Part shown: positions 17,753 to 28,203 of the stretch, piece by piece
How the letters are laid out: the number at the start of each line of letters is the position of its first letter
Numbering within the stretch: the stretch's first letter is position 1
Assembly: GCF_000428145.1 (NCBI RefSeq)
Contig: NZ_ATZJ01000007.1
Span: 1 to 64,000, forward strand
DNA: 64,000 nt
Reading direction: 5' to 3'
Source: Chitinilyticum litopenaei DSM 21440
Lineage (GTDB): Bacteria; Pseudomonadota; Gammaproteobacteria; Burkholderiales; Chitinibacteraceae
Notes under the pieces: generated by a model
The model's input: the letters and a program-made list of their open reading frames with translations, nothing else
Databases searched by the model: none
Told to the model about the DNA's origin: nothing
Program-made: the position numbers and the translations under genes

Positions 17753-18682
17753 TTACGCCCGCTCCGCGACACGTTCACCAAGCAGGCCGCTCGGACGGAA
17801 CAGCAGCACCAGGATCAGCACGGCGAAGGCAAAGATGTCCTTGTAGCTCGATGTCAGCACGCCGCCGGTGAGATCCGACAGATAACCCGCGCCCAGGCTC
17901 TCGATGATGCCCAGCAGCAAGCCGCCAACGACCGCGCCCGCCAGGTTGCCGATGCCGCCCAGCACGGCGGCGGTAAAGGCCTTCAGGCCGATCAGAAAGC
18001 CCATATAGGCATGCGCCTGGTCATAGTTGGCGGCGACCATCACGCCAGCCACCGCGCCCAGCGCCGAGCCCAGCACGAAGGTCAGCGAAATGATGGTGTT
18101 GGTATTCACCCCCATCAGGCGCGCTACATCAATGTTCAGTGCCGTGGCGCGCATGGCGCGGCCCAGCTTGGAGCGCTCGATCAGGAAAAACAGCGCCGCC
18201 ATGATCAGGATGGCCAGCACGATGATGGCGACCTGCAGATTGGTGATCACTGCGCCGCCGATTTCGAAGGTCTTGATGTCGAGAATCGCCGGGAAGGGGC
18301 GGTAATTGCGGCCCCAGATCAGCGTGGCGAGCTGCTGCAGCACGATGGAGACGCCAATCGCCGTGATCAGCGGGGCCAGGCGCGGCGCATTGCGCAAGGG
18401 CCGGTAGGCGACGCGCTCGATGCCGTAACCCAGCGCCATCGACACCGGGATGGCCATGGCCAGGCCCAGCAGCAGGAGCGCAATGCCCGGCAGTGCCACA
18501 TTGGCGCCCAGCAGCATGTTGATGCAGGTGATCGTTACCATGGCGCCGATCATCACGATTTCGCCGTGGGCGAAGTTGATCAGCTGCATGATGCCGTACA
18601 CCATCGTGTAGCCCAGTGCGATCAGCGCATACACACTGCCGATCACCAGGCCATTGATCAGGTGTTGGAGGAGGTGGTCCAC
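17753..18682 (-). CDS. livH: Branched-chain amino acid ABC permease LivH
   Basis: A 309-residue inner-membrane permease with eight or so hydrophobic segments, starting QHLINGLVIGSVYALIALGY as typical LivH. It begins with GTG, GAGG nine bases upstream. A 189-base gap without a gene separates it from livM. No periplasmic binding-protein gene (livJ/K) is beside it, so that subunit must be encoded elsewhere. Confidence 0.94.
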   Translation of the reverse strand: MDHLLQHLINGLVIGSVYALIALGYTMVYGIMQLINFAHGEIVMIGAMVTITCINMLLGANVALPGIALLLLGLAMAIPVSMALGYGIERVAYRPLRNAPRLAPLITAIGVSIVLQQLATLIWGRNYRPFPAILDIKTFEIGGAVITNLQVAIIVLAILIMAALFFLIERSKLGRAMRATALNIDVARLMGVNTNTIISLTFVLGSALGAVAGVMVAANYDQAHAYMGFLIGLKAFTAAVLGGIGNLAGAVVGGLLLGIIESLGAGYLSDLTGGVLTSSYKDIFAFAVLILVLLFRPSGLLGERVAERA

Positions 18683-18962
18683 TTGTCAAAACCTCAAAGG
18701 AGGGAATCAGATTGCCGCAGATTATGCCGTAACAGTTACGCGACCATGCAAACATAACGTCTTCTGCTGTGCATAACACTTGCGAGTATCCCTTATGGCA
18801 GGCCGGCCGCCGCCATGCCGCAGCAGCTGACTGTAGCGGGGTCGGGAGGGACGGCCGCGCGAGGCTGCCCGGACTTTCGCTGGCAGACGTGACCAGAGTG
18901 GGGGACGCAGCGCGGAGGGCATCAGGCCGCACGGGCGCGGGATGGCTCAGCAGGGGATTGCT
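18683..18962. other. Upstream region of livH
   Basis: No gene or clear hairpin was seen in these 280 bases; the livH promoter should lie here. Confidence 0.4.
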
Positions 18963-19231
18963 TAGGCTCTGTTGAGGTTTGATTAGTTTTTACGCAGCCC
19001 CGCCAGCTTGCCGGGGTGCGAAACAGCGCTACAGCAAGTACGAGTACTTGCGAGCATTGGTGACAAAGCCTCCGGCAAGAATGGCGGGGCTGCCCTGCGG
19101 GCGATGGGCTCTTTTGCCTCATTGCGGCGTTATTCGCCGCTGACAGTACTGGTACTGCGGCGCGACGAATGCCTTGCACTGAGGCAAAATAGCCCATCGC
19201 GTAAAAATTAATCAACCCTCAACAGAGCCTA
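18963..19231. mobile_element. MITE-like element, 265 bp, TA-flanked
   Basis: Terminal inverted repeats of ~31 bases start GGCTCTGTTGAGG (18965) and end CCTCAACAGAGCC (19229), with about 29 matches. A TA lies on each side (18963-18964 and 19230-19231), as left by IS630/Tc1-type transposition. The interior (e.g. CAAAGCCTCCGGCAAG) has no believable gene; the open frames in it are spurious. A truncated relative lies at 25097-25226. The right TA plus the first base of the element form the stop codon of the neighbouring gene. Confidence 0.8.
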
Positions 19232-19789
19232 GTAGGCATGGGGCTGGCCATGCAATTGCAGGCGCAAGCGGTCAAGCTCGAGCCGGTCGCGGCTTTGCTG
19301 GCGCTCCAGCTCGGCAATCCGGCGCTGCAGCCGACGGCGTTCGCCGTCATCGCTGGTGCGGGCCAGCCGGTCTTCCAGCTTGCGAACGTCATGGCGGGCG
19401 CCAAGCAGGCGGTTTTCCAGTGCATTGATGTCACGCAGCTGCAGATAACGGTCGCGGCCCTGCAGATAGGCCCGCAGAAATCCGGCCTGGCTGGCCGCCG
19501 GGCAGACATTGTGGTTGGTTTCACCGGCCAGCCCGGCCCGGTAGCCGCGCTCGGGCGTGCAATAGGCCTGCAGGCCGAGGTCGCGCCCGCGATGGTAGTC
19601 GGCCGCCACAGGCGTGATCCCCAGCTCCCGGCAGGCCTCGGCATATGCCTGCAACTGTACCGGCTTGCCGAGCTGACCATCACGCAGACCCAGTGCCTGC
19701 CAGTTTGCCTGCCGGCATTCGCGCTCGGACAACGCCGCACAGGCTGACAGCACACAGGGCAAGAGGAGGGCAAGCGGCAAGGATTTCAT
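19229..19789 (-). CDS. DUF2799 family lipoprotein
   Basis: A 186-residue probable lipoprotein: signal peptide MKSLPLALLLPCVLSAC with lipobox LSAC, then a cysteine-bearing domain (RECRQANW, YCTPERGYRAGLAG) typical of DUF2799, and a C-terminal charged coiled coil (ENRLLGARHDVRKLEDRLAR). The start has TGGAG six bases upstream. The TAG stop is made by the TA duplication and edge of the MITE-like element, so the last residues may differ from the ancestral protein. Confidence 0.85.
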   Translation of the reverse strand: MKSLPLALLLPCVLSACAALSERECRQANWQALGLRDGQLGKPVQLQAYAEACRELGITPVAADYHRGRDLGLQAYCTPERGYRAGLAGETNHNVCPAASQAGFLRAYLQGRDRYLQLRDINALENRLLGARHDVRKLEDRLARTSDDGERRRLQRRIAELERQQSRDRLELDRLRLQLHGQPHAY

Positions 19790-20001
19790 GGCGGACTCCA
19801 GGGCCAGTCTGCACACGGGCGGCATAGAGATTGCCGGACGCTGCAATGCCACGATAGGCGCGGGGTGCTGAACGGGCAGTGAACCCCGCGCGAATCGTCC
19901 TTCAGTCATGCGCTTGCCGCGGCAAACTTTGGTGCAGCGCAAAGCGGGCGTCATCCGGAATCGCTAAGCTGCTTCTCAATTACCCAGCCGAGGCCATGAC
20001 C

Positions 20002-20706
20002 ATGACCCGCAACCACCCCAAGCTTGATGAAGATCTGTATTACGAAGGCGTTCCCGATTACATGACCGAGGTCTACGACTGGGCCTATGTGGATCCGAAG
20101 CGGGTACGCCTGCTTGACCGCAACAGCGTGGTCAAAACCCTGCTGTTCACCAATGACCAGCGCCTGATGCAGTCCTATCTGGATGAAATCACTCCCGGCA
20201 GCCGGGTGTGGCAAGTGGCCCACGTGTATGGCGATCTGGTGGCGCGCGCGGCGGACAAGGTTGGTCCCGCCGGCGCCTTTCATCTGACCGACATCACGCC
20301 AATCCAGATCGAACATGGCAGCCGCAAGCTCGCCGCCAAGCCGTGGACGCGCGTGGTGCGTGCCGATGCGGCGCACTGGCAGGCCGAAGACCGGCCCTAT
20401 GATCTGATCTGCAGTTTCTTCCTGCTGCACGAAGTGCCGGAAGACAAGAAATACCTGATCGTGAACAACATCCTCGACCAGTTGCCCAAGGGCGGCAAGG
20501 CGGTATTTGTCGATTATCACCGCCCGCATCCGCTGCAGCCGATAGGCTGGCTGCTGCGCGGCGTGAATGCCTGGCTGGAGCCGTTCGCCAAGGCGCTGTG
20601 GGATCGGGAAATCTGCACCTACGCCCGCAATCCGGCGGCATTTGCCTGGCAGAAGAAGACCTTCTTCGGCGGGGTTTACCAGCGCGTTGTCGTTACGCAC
20701 GCCTGA
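20002..20706 (+). CDS. rquA: Probable rhodoquinone biosynthesis methyltransferase-like protein RquA
   Basis: A 234-residue class I SAM-methyltransferase-like protein. The pattern VPDYMTEVYDWAYVDPKRVR, then QVAHVYGDLVAR, DITPIQIEHGSRKL and FFLLHEVP, follows the RquA family. RquA converts ubiquinone to rhodoquinone (amino group in place of a methoxy) for anaerobic fumarate respiration. The SAM-site motif differs from ordinary UbiE enzymes (VAHVYGD instead of a GxGxG), as in RquA. The ATG at 20002 has GAGG at good distance; the ATG at 19996 is also possible. It is a lone gene ending in a shared terminator. Confidence 0.8.
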   Translation: MTRNHPKLDEDLYYEGVPDYMTEVYDWAYVDPKRVRLLDRNSVVKTLLFTNDQRLMQSYLDEITPGSRVWQVAHVYGDLVARAADKVGPAGAFHLTDITPIQIEHGSRKLAAKPWTRVVRADAAHWQAEDRPYDLICSFFLLHEVPEDKKYLIVNNILDQLPKGGKAVFVDYHRPHPLQPIGWLLRGVNAWLEPFAKALWDREICTYARNPAAFAWQKKTFFGGVYQRVVVTHA

Positions 20707-20753
20707 GCTGCGGCCGCACAGGAAGTGCCTGCCCGAAATGACATACACCTAAT

Positions 20754-20802
20754 GGGTATCCGCCTACAAGCTATGCCCCATATATAACAAAAAAGGATAC
20801 CC
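20754..20802. repeat. 49-bp palindromic repeat family, copy merged with terminator
   Basis: Starts GGGTATCCGCC and ends AAAGGATACCC, exactly 49 bases. Its right arm is also the left arm of the terminator hairpin at 20791-20816. Confidence 0.65.
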
Positions 20803-20816
20803 TTGGGTATCCTTTT
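20791..20816. terminator. Bidirectional terminator, rquA / helicase
   Basis: AAAAGGATACCC-TT-GGGTATCCTTTT forms a 12-bp stem with A and U tracts on both sides. It lies between the convergent rquA and helicase genes. Confidence 0.9.
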
Positions 20817-20837
20817 CTGCTTTATGGCTGCTCGGGC

Positions 20838-22739
<1,902 letters not shown>

Positions 22740-22883
22740 GGTGTGTCCTGAAAAGGATGGGTTGGCCCGCGCTTCACGAACGGCGGGAGATAAACATCGC
22801 GCCAACCACGTCACACCGCGCTAACTGCTTGCGGGAATAAGGTCAGGATCGATGCACAGGGTAACTGCTTGTGAGAAGCAAAC

Positions 22884-22906
22884 AAGCCCGCGCAGCAGGC
22901 GGGCTT
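22884..22906 (-). terminator. Terminator of the MscS-family gene
   Basis: AAGCCCGC and GCGGGCTT pair around a 7-base loop. On the minus strand the stem is followed by TTGTTTGC. It lies 58 bases after the mscS-type stop. Confidence 0.75.
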
Positions 22907-22963
22907 GGCATTACCGGAACGCATTATACCGGGTGTGGCGTTCTGCGCAACTCTTTTGCGAAA

Positions 22964-23833
22964 TTATTGTACTTTGCCTGCTGTTGTGGTTGCCCGCAGG
23001 TAGTGGCGCAGGATGTCCTGCTCGACGCGGGCGCGCTGGCCCAGCGGCACGGGCAGCTGCAGATGCAGGGTGATGGTCTCGTGCTCATCCAGCGACAGGC
23101 GCACGCGCGGCGTGAGCGACGGGCTTTCCAGCGCGAAGCCCTGCTCAATGTCGCGACGATGGCGCTCGAGGTCCTCGGCATAGGCGGCCACGATGTCGCC
23201 GGCCGCCGCCAGCAGCACGGACTCGGCGGCTTCCCAGTCGGCGGCGCGCGGCAGTTCGATATGGATGGTCTGGATCACATAGCTGCCCAGCCGGGTTTCA
23301 TTGAAGACCGGCTCGGACAGCAAGAGGCTGTTCGGAATCGTGAGCGTGCGCCCCACCGTGCCCTTGCCCTGACCGGCATGACTGGACTCCAGCAGCGTCG
23401 TCGCCAGCAGCCGGGTGTCGAGCACCAGCCCCTTCATGCCCTTGATCTCGATGCGGTCGCCCACCTGGAAGGCGTGCGTGCTGGTGCGATAGATCGAACC
23501 CAGCATGCACAGGATCAGCTCCTTGTGGGCGATCACGAAGGCGGCGGCAATCGCGACCATCGAGACCGCCAGCGTTTCGATCTGCTGCGCCCAGATCAGC
23601 GCGATACCCAGCAGGAAGACCAGCAGGGCGCTGTTGCGCACGGTGATCAGCCAGCGCCGCTTGGTGTCCGGACTCAGATCGTCGCGACGCAGGATGGCGT
23701 GCCGTACGCTGCTGCGCAGAATGAGCAGCAGCACGATGAAGATCAGCGTGGCGACCAGGTCCTGCAGGAGCGCCTTGTCGATGAAGGCGGGAAGGAATTT
23801 GCTGAGCATGGGGGTAAAGAAATTGAAATCCAT
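22964..23833 (-). CDS. MscS-family mechanosensitive ion channel protein
   Basis: A 289-residue membrane protein: hydrophobic segments at about 28-42, 68-85 and 88-108, followed by the MscS beta domain (FQVGDRIEIKGMKGLV) and a C-terminal alpha/beta domain. The third helix (VAIAAAFVIAHKELILCMLGSIY) lines the pore in this family. The short form resembles small-conductance channels rather than the multidomain MscK. It probably releases solutes on osmotic downshock. Confidence 0.88.
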   Translation of the reverse strand: MDFNFFTPMLSKFLPAFIDKALLQDLVATLIFIVLLLILRSSVRHAILRRDDLSPDTKRRWLITVRNSALLVFLLGIALIWAQQIETLAVSMVAIAAAFVIAHKELILCMLGSIYRTSTHAFQVGDRIEIKGMKGLVLDTRLLATTLLESSHAGQGKGTVGRTLTIPNSLLLSEPVFNETRLGSYVIQTIHIELPRAADWEAAESVLLAAAGDIVAAYAEDLERHRRDIEQGFALESPSLTPRVRLSLDEHETITLHLQLPVPLGQRARVEQDILRHYLRATTTAGKVQ

Positions 23834-24321
23834 GCCAGTTTAGTCGCAAACGCGGCGGCTGTGGTTCACCGGCCAGATGCAAAATGTGCAAAATTTACAT
23901 CGTGGGGTATTGGGCCGCAGCCAAAATCTGGAAATGGCTGCAGGCCAATACCCTCACGCATGTACCTGATTATAGTCTTTCCTTCAGGAAGCAAGGTTTT
24001 CAGCGCCTGAGGCGCGGTGTTTTGATGCCGGGGGTGCCCGGCGGCACGTCAGGGGGCTTGTCTTGCCAAGCCCCCCGACACCCCCAAGGCGCGCCCGGTC
24101 AGCCGCCCCGCTGCGCGGGGTGCCTTGCGATGCTCGTTTTTCCGGGGGCGCGGGACAACTCGGCCCTGCGGGCCTCAAACACGTCCCGCGCCTGATCCCG
24201 GAAAACCTGCGCTTCTCAGCGGCTTTCAGGGCAGAGCGTGCTAATCAGCGCCTTTGTTGCTCAGGCTTCCTGAAGCAGAGACATAATCAGGAGCATGTAT
24301 GTACTGATGGCTTTTGCCCGC
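23834..24321. other. Structured non-coding region between mscS-type gene and argO
   Basis: No gene is supported. It holds the 49-bp repeat at 23905-23953 and a GC-rich cluster of hairpins at about 24030-24235: GGGGGCTTG/CAAGCCCCC (24052-24075), CCCCGC/GCGGGG (24106-24120) and GGCGCGGGAC/GTCCCGCGCC (24147-24192). Confidence 0.65.
23905..23953. repeat. 49-bp palindromic repeat family, well-conserved copy
   Basis: Starts GGGTATTGGGCCGCAGCC and ends GGCTGCAGGCCAATACCC; the arms pair well. Confidence 0.88.
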
Positions 24322-24927
24322 TCAGTAATTCAGCAGCGCCACGGCAATTGCTAGCATCACCGCGCCGATCAGCCCGTCGAGAATGCGCCAGGCCAGCGGC
24401 TGCATGAACAGCGGCGCCAGCAGGCGCGCGCCGAAGCCCAGGCTGACAAACCACAGGATGGACGCCGTCCAGGCGCCGAGGATGAACAGCGGGCGCGCCT
24501 CGGGCGCCTGCTGGCCACCGATGCTGCCCACCAGCAGCACCGTATCGAGATACACATGCGGATTGAGCAGCGACAGGCTCAGCACGCTAAGGATGGCGGT
24601 GCGCCGGTCGATGGCTGGCGCCAGCCCGTGCTGCATGCTCTGGCTCGACAGTGCACTGCGCCAGGCACGCAGGCCATACCACAGCAAAAACGCCGCACCG
24701 CCCCAGCGCGCCAGGCCCAGCAGCAGCGGCGTATCTTCGATCAGCTTGCCCATTCCGGCCACGCCCAGCGCAATCAGCACGCAATCCAGCACGATGCAGA
24801 TGGCAATGGTGAGCGGCACATGCTGGCGTGCCAGCCCCATGCGCAGTACATGCGCATTCTGGGCGCCGATGGCCATGATCAGGCTGGCGCACAGGCCCAG
24901 CCCCTGGAAGTAGACACTGGCAGACAT
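24322..24927 (-). CDS. argO: LysE/ArgO family amino acid exporter
   Basis: A 201-residue inner-membrane exporter with six hydrophobic segments. Characteristic sequences are MAIGAQNAHVLRMGL and SLLNPHVYLDT, found in arginine/lysine exporters. It lies divergent to an ArgP-type LysR regulator, the usual activator of argO. The start at 24927 (MSASVYFQG) matches the family; the ribosome site is weak. Confidence 0.92.
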   Translation of the reverse strand: MSASVYFQGLGLCASLIMAIGAQNAHVLRMGLARQHVPLTIAICIVLDCVLIALGVAGMGKLIEDTPLLLGLARWGGAAFLLWYGLRAWRSALSSQSMQHGLAPAIDRRTAILSVLSLSLLNPHVYLDTVLLVGSIGGQQAPEARPLFILGAWTASILWFVSLGFGARLLAPLFMQPLAWRILDGLIGAVMLAIAVALLNY

Positions 24928-25251
24928 GCAGGCAATCCGGGTGAAGTGACAATGCCGCCAGCTTGCCGCAATCCGCATTTCAGCCAAAGAATGGTTAAAA
25001 TTATTTCGACAAGTTAAAAATTTTTTAATATGCACCCTGCCTGGCAAGGCGTTTCAGCACCTGACCAGCGTCAATGAAAGCGCCGTGCTGACCCGCGTGC
25101 CGCCCCGCCATGCTTGCCGGAGGCTTTGTCGCCAATGCTCGAAAATGCGCGCATTTCCCTGCGCTTGGTTTCGCGCCCCGGCAAGTTGGCGGGGCGGCGT
25201 CAAAACCAATCAAACCTCAACAGAATCTGATAATCCGAGCAAGGAATCGCC
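24928..25251. other. argO-argP intergenic region with truncated MITE-like copy
   Basis: The divergent argO and argP promoters must lie here. About 130 bases (25097-25226) are related to the MITE-like element near 19 kb, read in the opposite direction. The argO-proximal ~80 bases are AT-rich and include TTAAAAATTTTTTAATA. Confidence 0.6.
25097..25226. repeat. Truncated relative of the MITE-like element
   Basis: On the minus strand it reads TCTGTTGAGGTTTGATTGG, then GCCAACTTGCCGGGG and CAAAGCCTCCGGCAAGCATGG, parallel to the left half of the element at 18965. The second inverted end is missing. Confidence 0.7.
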
Positions 25252-26166
25252 ATGCAACTCGATCACCGGCAAACCGAAGCCTTTCTGGCGGTCATCGACA
25301 GCGGCAGTTTCGATGCCGCCGCCAGCCGCCTGCACCTGACGGCGGCAGCCGTGTCGCAGCGGGTGAGGGCGCTGGAAACCGGACTGGGAGCCACCCTGCT
25401 GGTGCGCGCGCGCCCCTGTCACGCCACGGCCGCCGGACAGAAACTGCTGCAATACCTGCGCCGCGCCCGCTTGCTGGAAGAAGACTTCCACGCCGAATTC
25501 AGCGGTGGCGAACAGGCCGCGCTGAGCATCGCCCTGGCGGTGAATGCCGACACACTGGGCACCTGGCTGCTGCCGGCACTCGCCCCCTTTCTGATTGCCG
25601 AGCGCGTACTCATCGACGTCACTGTCGACGATCAGGACCATACCTATGCCCTGCTGGCCGCCGGGCAGGCGCTGGCCTGCGTCAGCACGGAGCGCCAGGC
25701 CATGCGCGGCTGCGTGGCCGAACCGCTGGGCATCATGCGCTACCGCATGCTGGCGGCGCCGGAATACGCCCGCCGCTGCTTTCCCCACGGTTTTCGCCGC
25801 GAGGAAGCGCGTACGGCGCCAGTGATGGTCTTCAACCGCAAGGACGCCCTGCAGGCGGATTTTCTGCAGCGCCACTTCGGCCTGCCGCCCGGCAGCTACC
25901 CCTGTCACCATGTGCCGGCCACCGAACCCTTTCTGGCCGCCATCGCCCTGGGACTGGGCTATGGCATGGTTCCCGAATTGCAGGCCGGCCCGGAACTGGC
26001 CGCCGGCCGCGTGGTGGATCTGGCGCCGGACTGGCCGGTCGACGTCGCGCTGTACTGGCACCGCTGGAAAGTGCAGTCGCCGCGCCTTGAGCGCCTGTCG
26101 CGCCTGGCGGTGGCCAGTGCCCGCAGTGTGCTGCTGCCGGAGGCGGGGCAGGGCGGCGCGGCCTGA
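25252..26166 (+). CDS. argP: LysR-type regulator ArgP
   Basis: A 304-residue LysR-family transcription factor. The N-terminal helix-turn-helix (residues ~5-60) includes LAVIDSGSFDAAASRLHLTAAAVSQRV, close to ArgP/IciA. The rest is the effector-binding domain. ArgP senses lysine and arginine and activates argO, which is divergent here. A truncated repeat occupies part of the shared promoter region, so the spacing of control sites may be unusual. Confidence 0.92.
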   Translation: MQLDHRQTEAFLAVIDSGSFDAAASRLHLTAAAVSQRVRALETGLGATLLVRARPCHATAAGQKLLQYLRRARLLEEDFHAEFSGGEQAALSIALAVNADTLGTWLLPALAPFLIAERVLIDVTVDDQDHTYALLAAGQALACVSTERQAMRGCVAEPLGIMRYRMLAAPEYARRCFPHGFRREEARTAPVMVFNRKDALQADFLQRHFGLPPGSYPCHHVPATEPFLAAIALGLGYGMVPELQAGPELAAGRVVDLAPDWPVDVALYWHRWKVQSPRLERLSRLAVASARSVLLPEAGQGGAA

Positions 26167-26258
26167 GCGCCGCACTGCCGGCGGTGCAACAGCCAGGACA
26201 CAGCAAGGGGCGGCTTCCTGTTAAAATGCCGCGTCATTCCCTCTGCCCGCCGCCACGC

Positions 26259-26831
26259 ATGCCACTCAATCTGCCCATCCTGCTTACCTGGCTGCGCGTC
26301 GCGCTGATTCCGATCTTTGTCGGCATTTTCTATCTGCCACACGACTTGCTGCCGCTGCACTCGCAAAACATGCTGGGCACGCTGGTGTTTGCGCTGGCCG
26401 CCGTCACCGACTGGTTCGACGGCTTTCTGGCGCGGCGCTGGAACCAGACTTCCAGCTTTGGCGCCTTCCTCGACCCGGTGGCCGACAAGCTGATGGTGGG
26501 CGCAGCGCTGATCCTGCTGGTCGAGCTGGCGCGTGCGCCGGCCTGGCTGGCCGTCATCATCATCGGCCGCGAGATCACCATTTCCGCGCTGCGCGAATGG
26601 ATGGCGCAGATCGGCAAGTCCAAGAGCGTGGCGGTTGCCACCATCGGCAAGTTCAAGACCACCGCGCAGATGATTGCCATCCTCTTTCTGCTGTGGTGGG
26701 ATGCGCTGCTGCCGGGCATCCCCACCCGCTGGATCGGCCTGGCCGCGCTCTATATCGCCGGCGTGCTGACGATTGTCTCGATGTTCTACTACCTGCGCGT
26801 GGCCGCCGAACAGTTCCGCGAACACGGCTAA
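26259..26831 (+). CDS. pgsA: CDP-diacylglycerol-glycerol-3-phosphate phosphatidyltransferase PgsA
   Basis: A 190-residue integral membrane enzyme making phosphatidylglycerol phosphate from CDP-diacylglycerol and glycerol-3-phosphate. The CDP-alcohol phosphotransferase motif is seen as DWFDGFLARRW...GAFLDPVADK (about residues 52-80). Four or five membrane helices are present. The start at 26259 (MPLNLPILLTWLRV) fits the family. Confidence 0.95.
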   Translation: MPLNLPILLTWLRVALIPIFVGIFYLPHDLLPLHSQNMLGTLVFALAAVTDWFDGFLARRWNQTSSFGAFLDPVADKLMVGAALILLVELARAPAWLAVIIIGREITISALREWMAQIGKSKSVAVATIGKFKTTAQMIAILFLLWWDALLPGIPTRWIGLAALYIAGVLTIVSMFYYLRVAAEQFREHG

Positions 26832-26987
26832 GGCGCACACCCCGGCAAGTATGCGCCCACAACCCATCAGGCAAATAGCCCGCCAATACATACCCTGCGA
26901 TTGTTCCAGCCCGCGCCGGGCAACAGGCAGGCGGATCGCCGGTCCCTGCCTGCGCGGCACTGCGGATAATCCGCTGAGCACCGCGAC

Positions 26988-28154
26988 ATGAGCCACACCA
27001 CGCCACCGCGCGCTGCCTTGCTGGCCATTGCCGGCTTCTATTTCTGCTACTTCGCCTTCAATGGCCTGTTTTCGCCGTACTGGGGCCTGTATCTGGCCGC
27101 GCTGGCCTTTCCCGCCTGGCAGATCGGCATTCTCACCTCGCTGACACAGATCAACCGCATCTACGCCCCCACGATCTGGGGCTGGCTGGCCGACCGCAGC
27201 GGACGCCAGTCGCTGATTCTGCGCATCGCCGGTGTCGCCGCGCTGCTGGGCTTCACGGTGCTGCTGTTCAGCCGCGACTTCTGGCCGCTGTTCATCGGCG
27301 TGCTGCTGGCCAGCTTCTTCTGGAGCGCGGCTCTGCCGCTGGTCGAGGCCACGGCAATGAACCTGCTGCGCGGCGATGGCGGCGCCTATGCCCGGCTGCG
27401 CATCTGGGGCTCGATCGGTTTTGTGGTCGCCTCGGTCGTGGCGGGCTACCTGATCGAAGTGCTGGGGGTGGCCATGCTGCCCTGGGCCGTGATCAGCGTG
27501 ATGAGCGGGCTGGCGGTGTACAGTTTTCTGGTGCCGCAGGGCGATGCCGGCGCCAGCGCGCGGGGGGAGGAAGCGGGCTTTGCCGACATCCTGCGCCGCA
27601 GCGAGGTGCAGGCCCTGCTGGCCACCTGTTTTCTGATGGCGCTGGCGCACGGCCCCTATTACAGCTTTTTCTCGATTTACGTCGCCGACCACGGCTGGAG
27701 CAAGAGCGCCATCGGCTGGCTGTGGACGCTGGGCGTGCTGGCCGAAATTGCCGTGTTCTGGCTGATGCCGCAACTGACCCGGCGCTTTGCACTGAAAAGC
27801 CTGCTGATCTTCGGCCTGCTGGTGGCGGCCTTGCGCTTTGTGCTGATTGCCTGGGGAGTCAGCCACCCGGCCTTGCTGCTACTGGCCCAGCTGGGCCACG
27901 GCTTTACCTTCGGCTGCCACCATGCGGTCAGCATGGCCTATATCCACAAGCATTTTCAGGGCAGGCACCAGGCCAAGGGCCAGGCGCTCAATATTGCCTT
28001 TTCATTTGGTCTTGGCGGCAGCGCCGGCGGCATGCTGGCCGGCTGGGTCTGGCCGGACTGGGGCGGGGAGTGGGTGTTTGCCGCAGCGGCCCTCACCGCC
28101 GGCCTGGGCGCACTGATCGCCTGGCTGGGCATGGGGCGGCGGGAGGCTCGCTGA
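26988..28154 (+). CDS. MFS transporter, HcaT/PPP-like
   Basis: A 388-residue transporter with twelve hydrophobic segments. It resembles the MFS_1-like branch containing E. coli HcaT (3-phenylpropionate transport): GFYFCYFAFNGLFSPYWGLYL at the N-terminus and the loop WGWLADRSGR between helices 2 and 3. The substrate cannot be deduced. It follows pgsA in the same direction after 156 bases. Confidence 0.87.
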   Translation: MSHTTPPRAALLAIAGFYFCYFAFNGLFSPYWGLYLAALAFPAWQIGILTSLTQINRIYAPTIWGWLADRSGRQSLILRIAGVAALLGFTVLLFSRDFWPLFIGVLLASFFWSAALPLVEATAMNLLRGDGGAYARLRIWGSIGFVVASVVAGYLIEVLGVAMLPWAVISVMSGLAVYSFLVPQGDAGASARGEEAGFADILRRSEVQALLATCFLMALAHGPYYSFFSIYVADHGWSKSAIGWLWTLGVLAEIAVFWLMPQLTRRFALKSLLIFGLLVAALRFVLIAWGVSHPALLLLAQLGHGFTFGCHHAVSMAYIHKHFQGRHQAKGQALNIAFSFGLGGSAGGMLAGWVWPDWGGEWVFAAAALTAGLGALIAWLGMGRREAR

Positions 28155-28203
28155 GTCTGTCCGGTCGATGCCTGCCGGGGTGACCTGGCCGGCGCGCGTT
28201 CCC

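Noticed and set aside
18922..19215. Small minus-strand frame within the MITE-like element
   Set aside because: The peptide recurs only because the DNA repeat recurs (25.1 kb); there is no ribosome site or domain.
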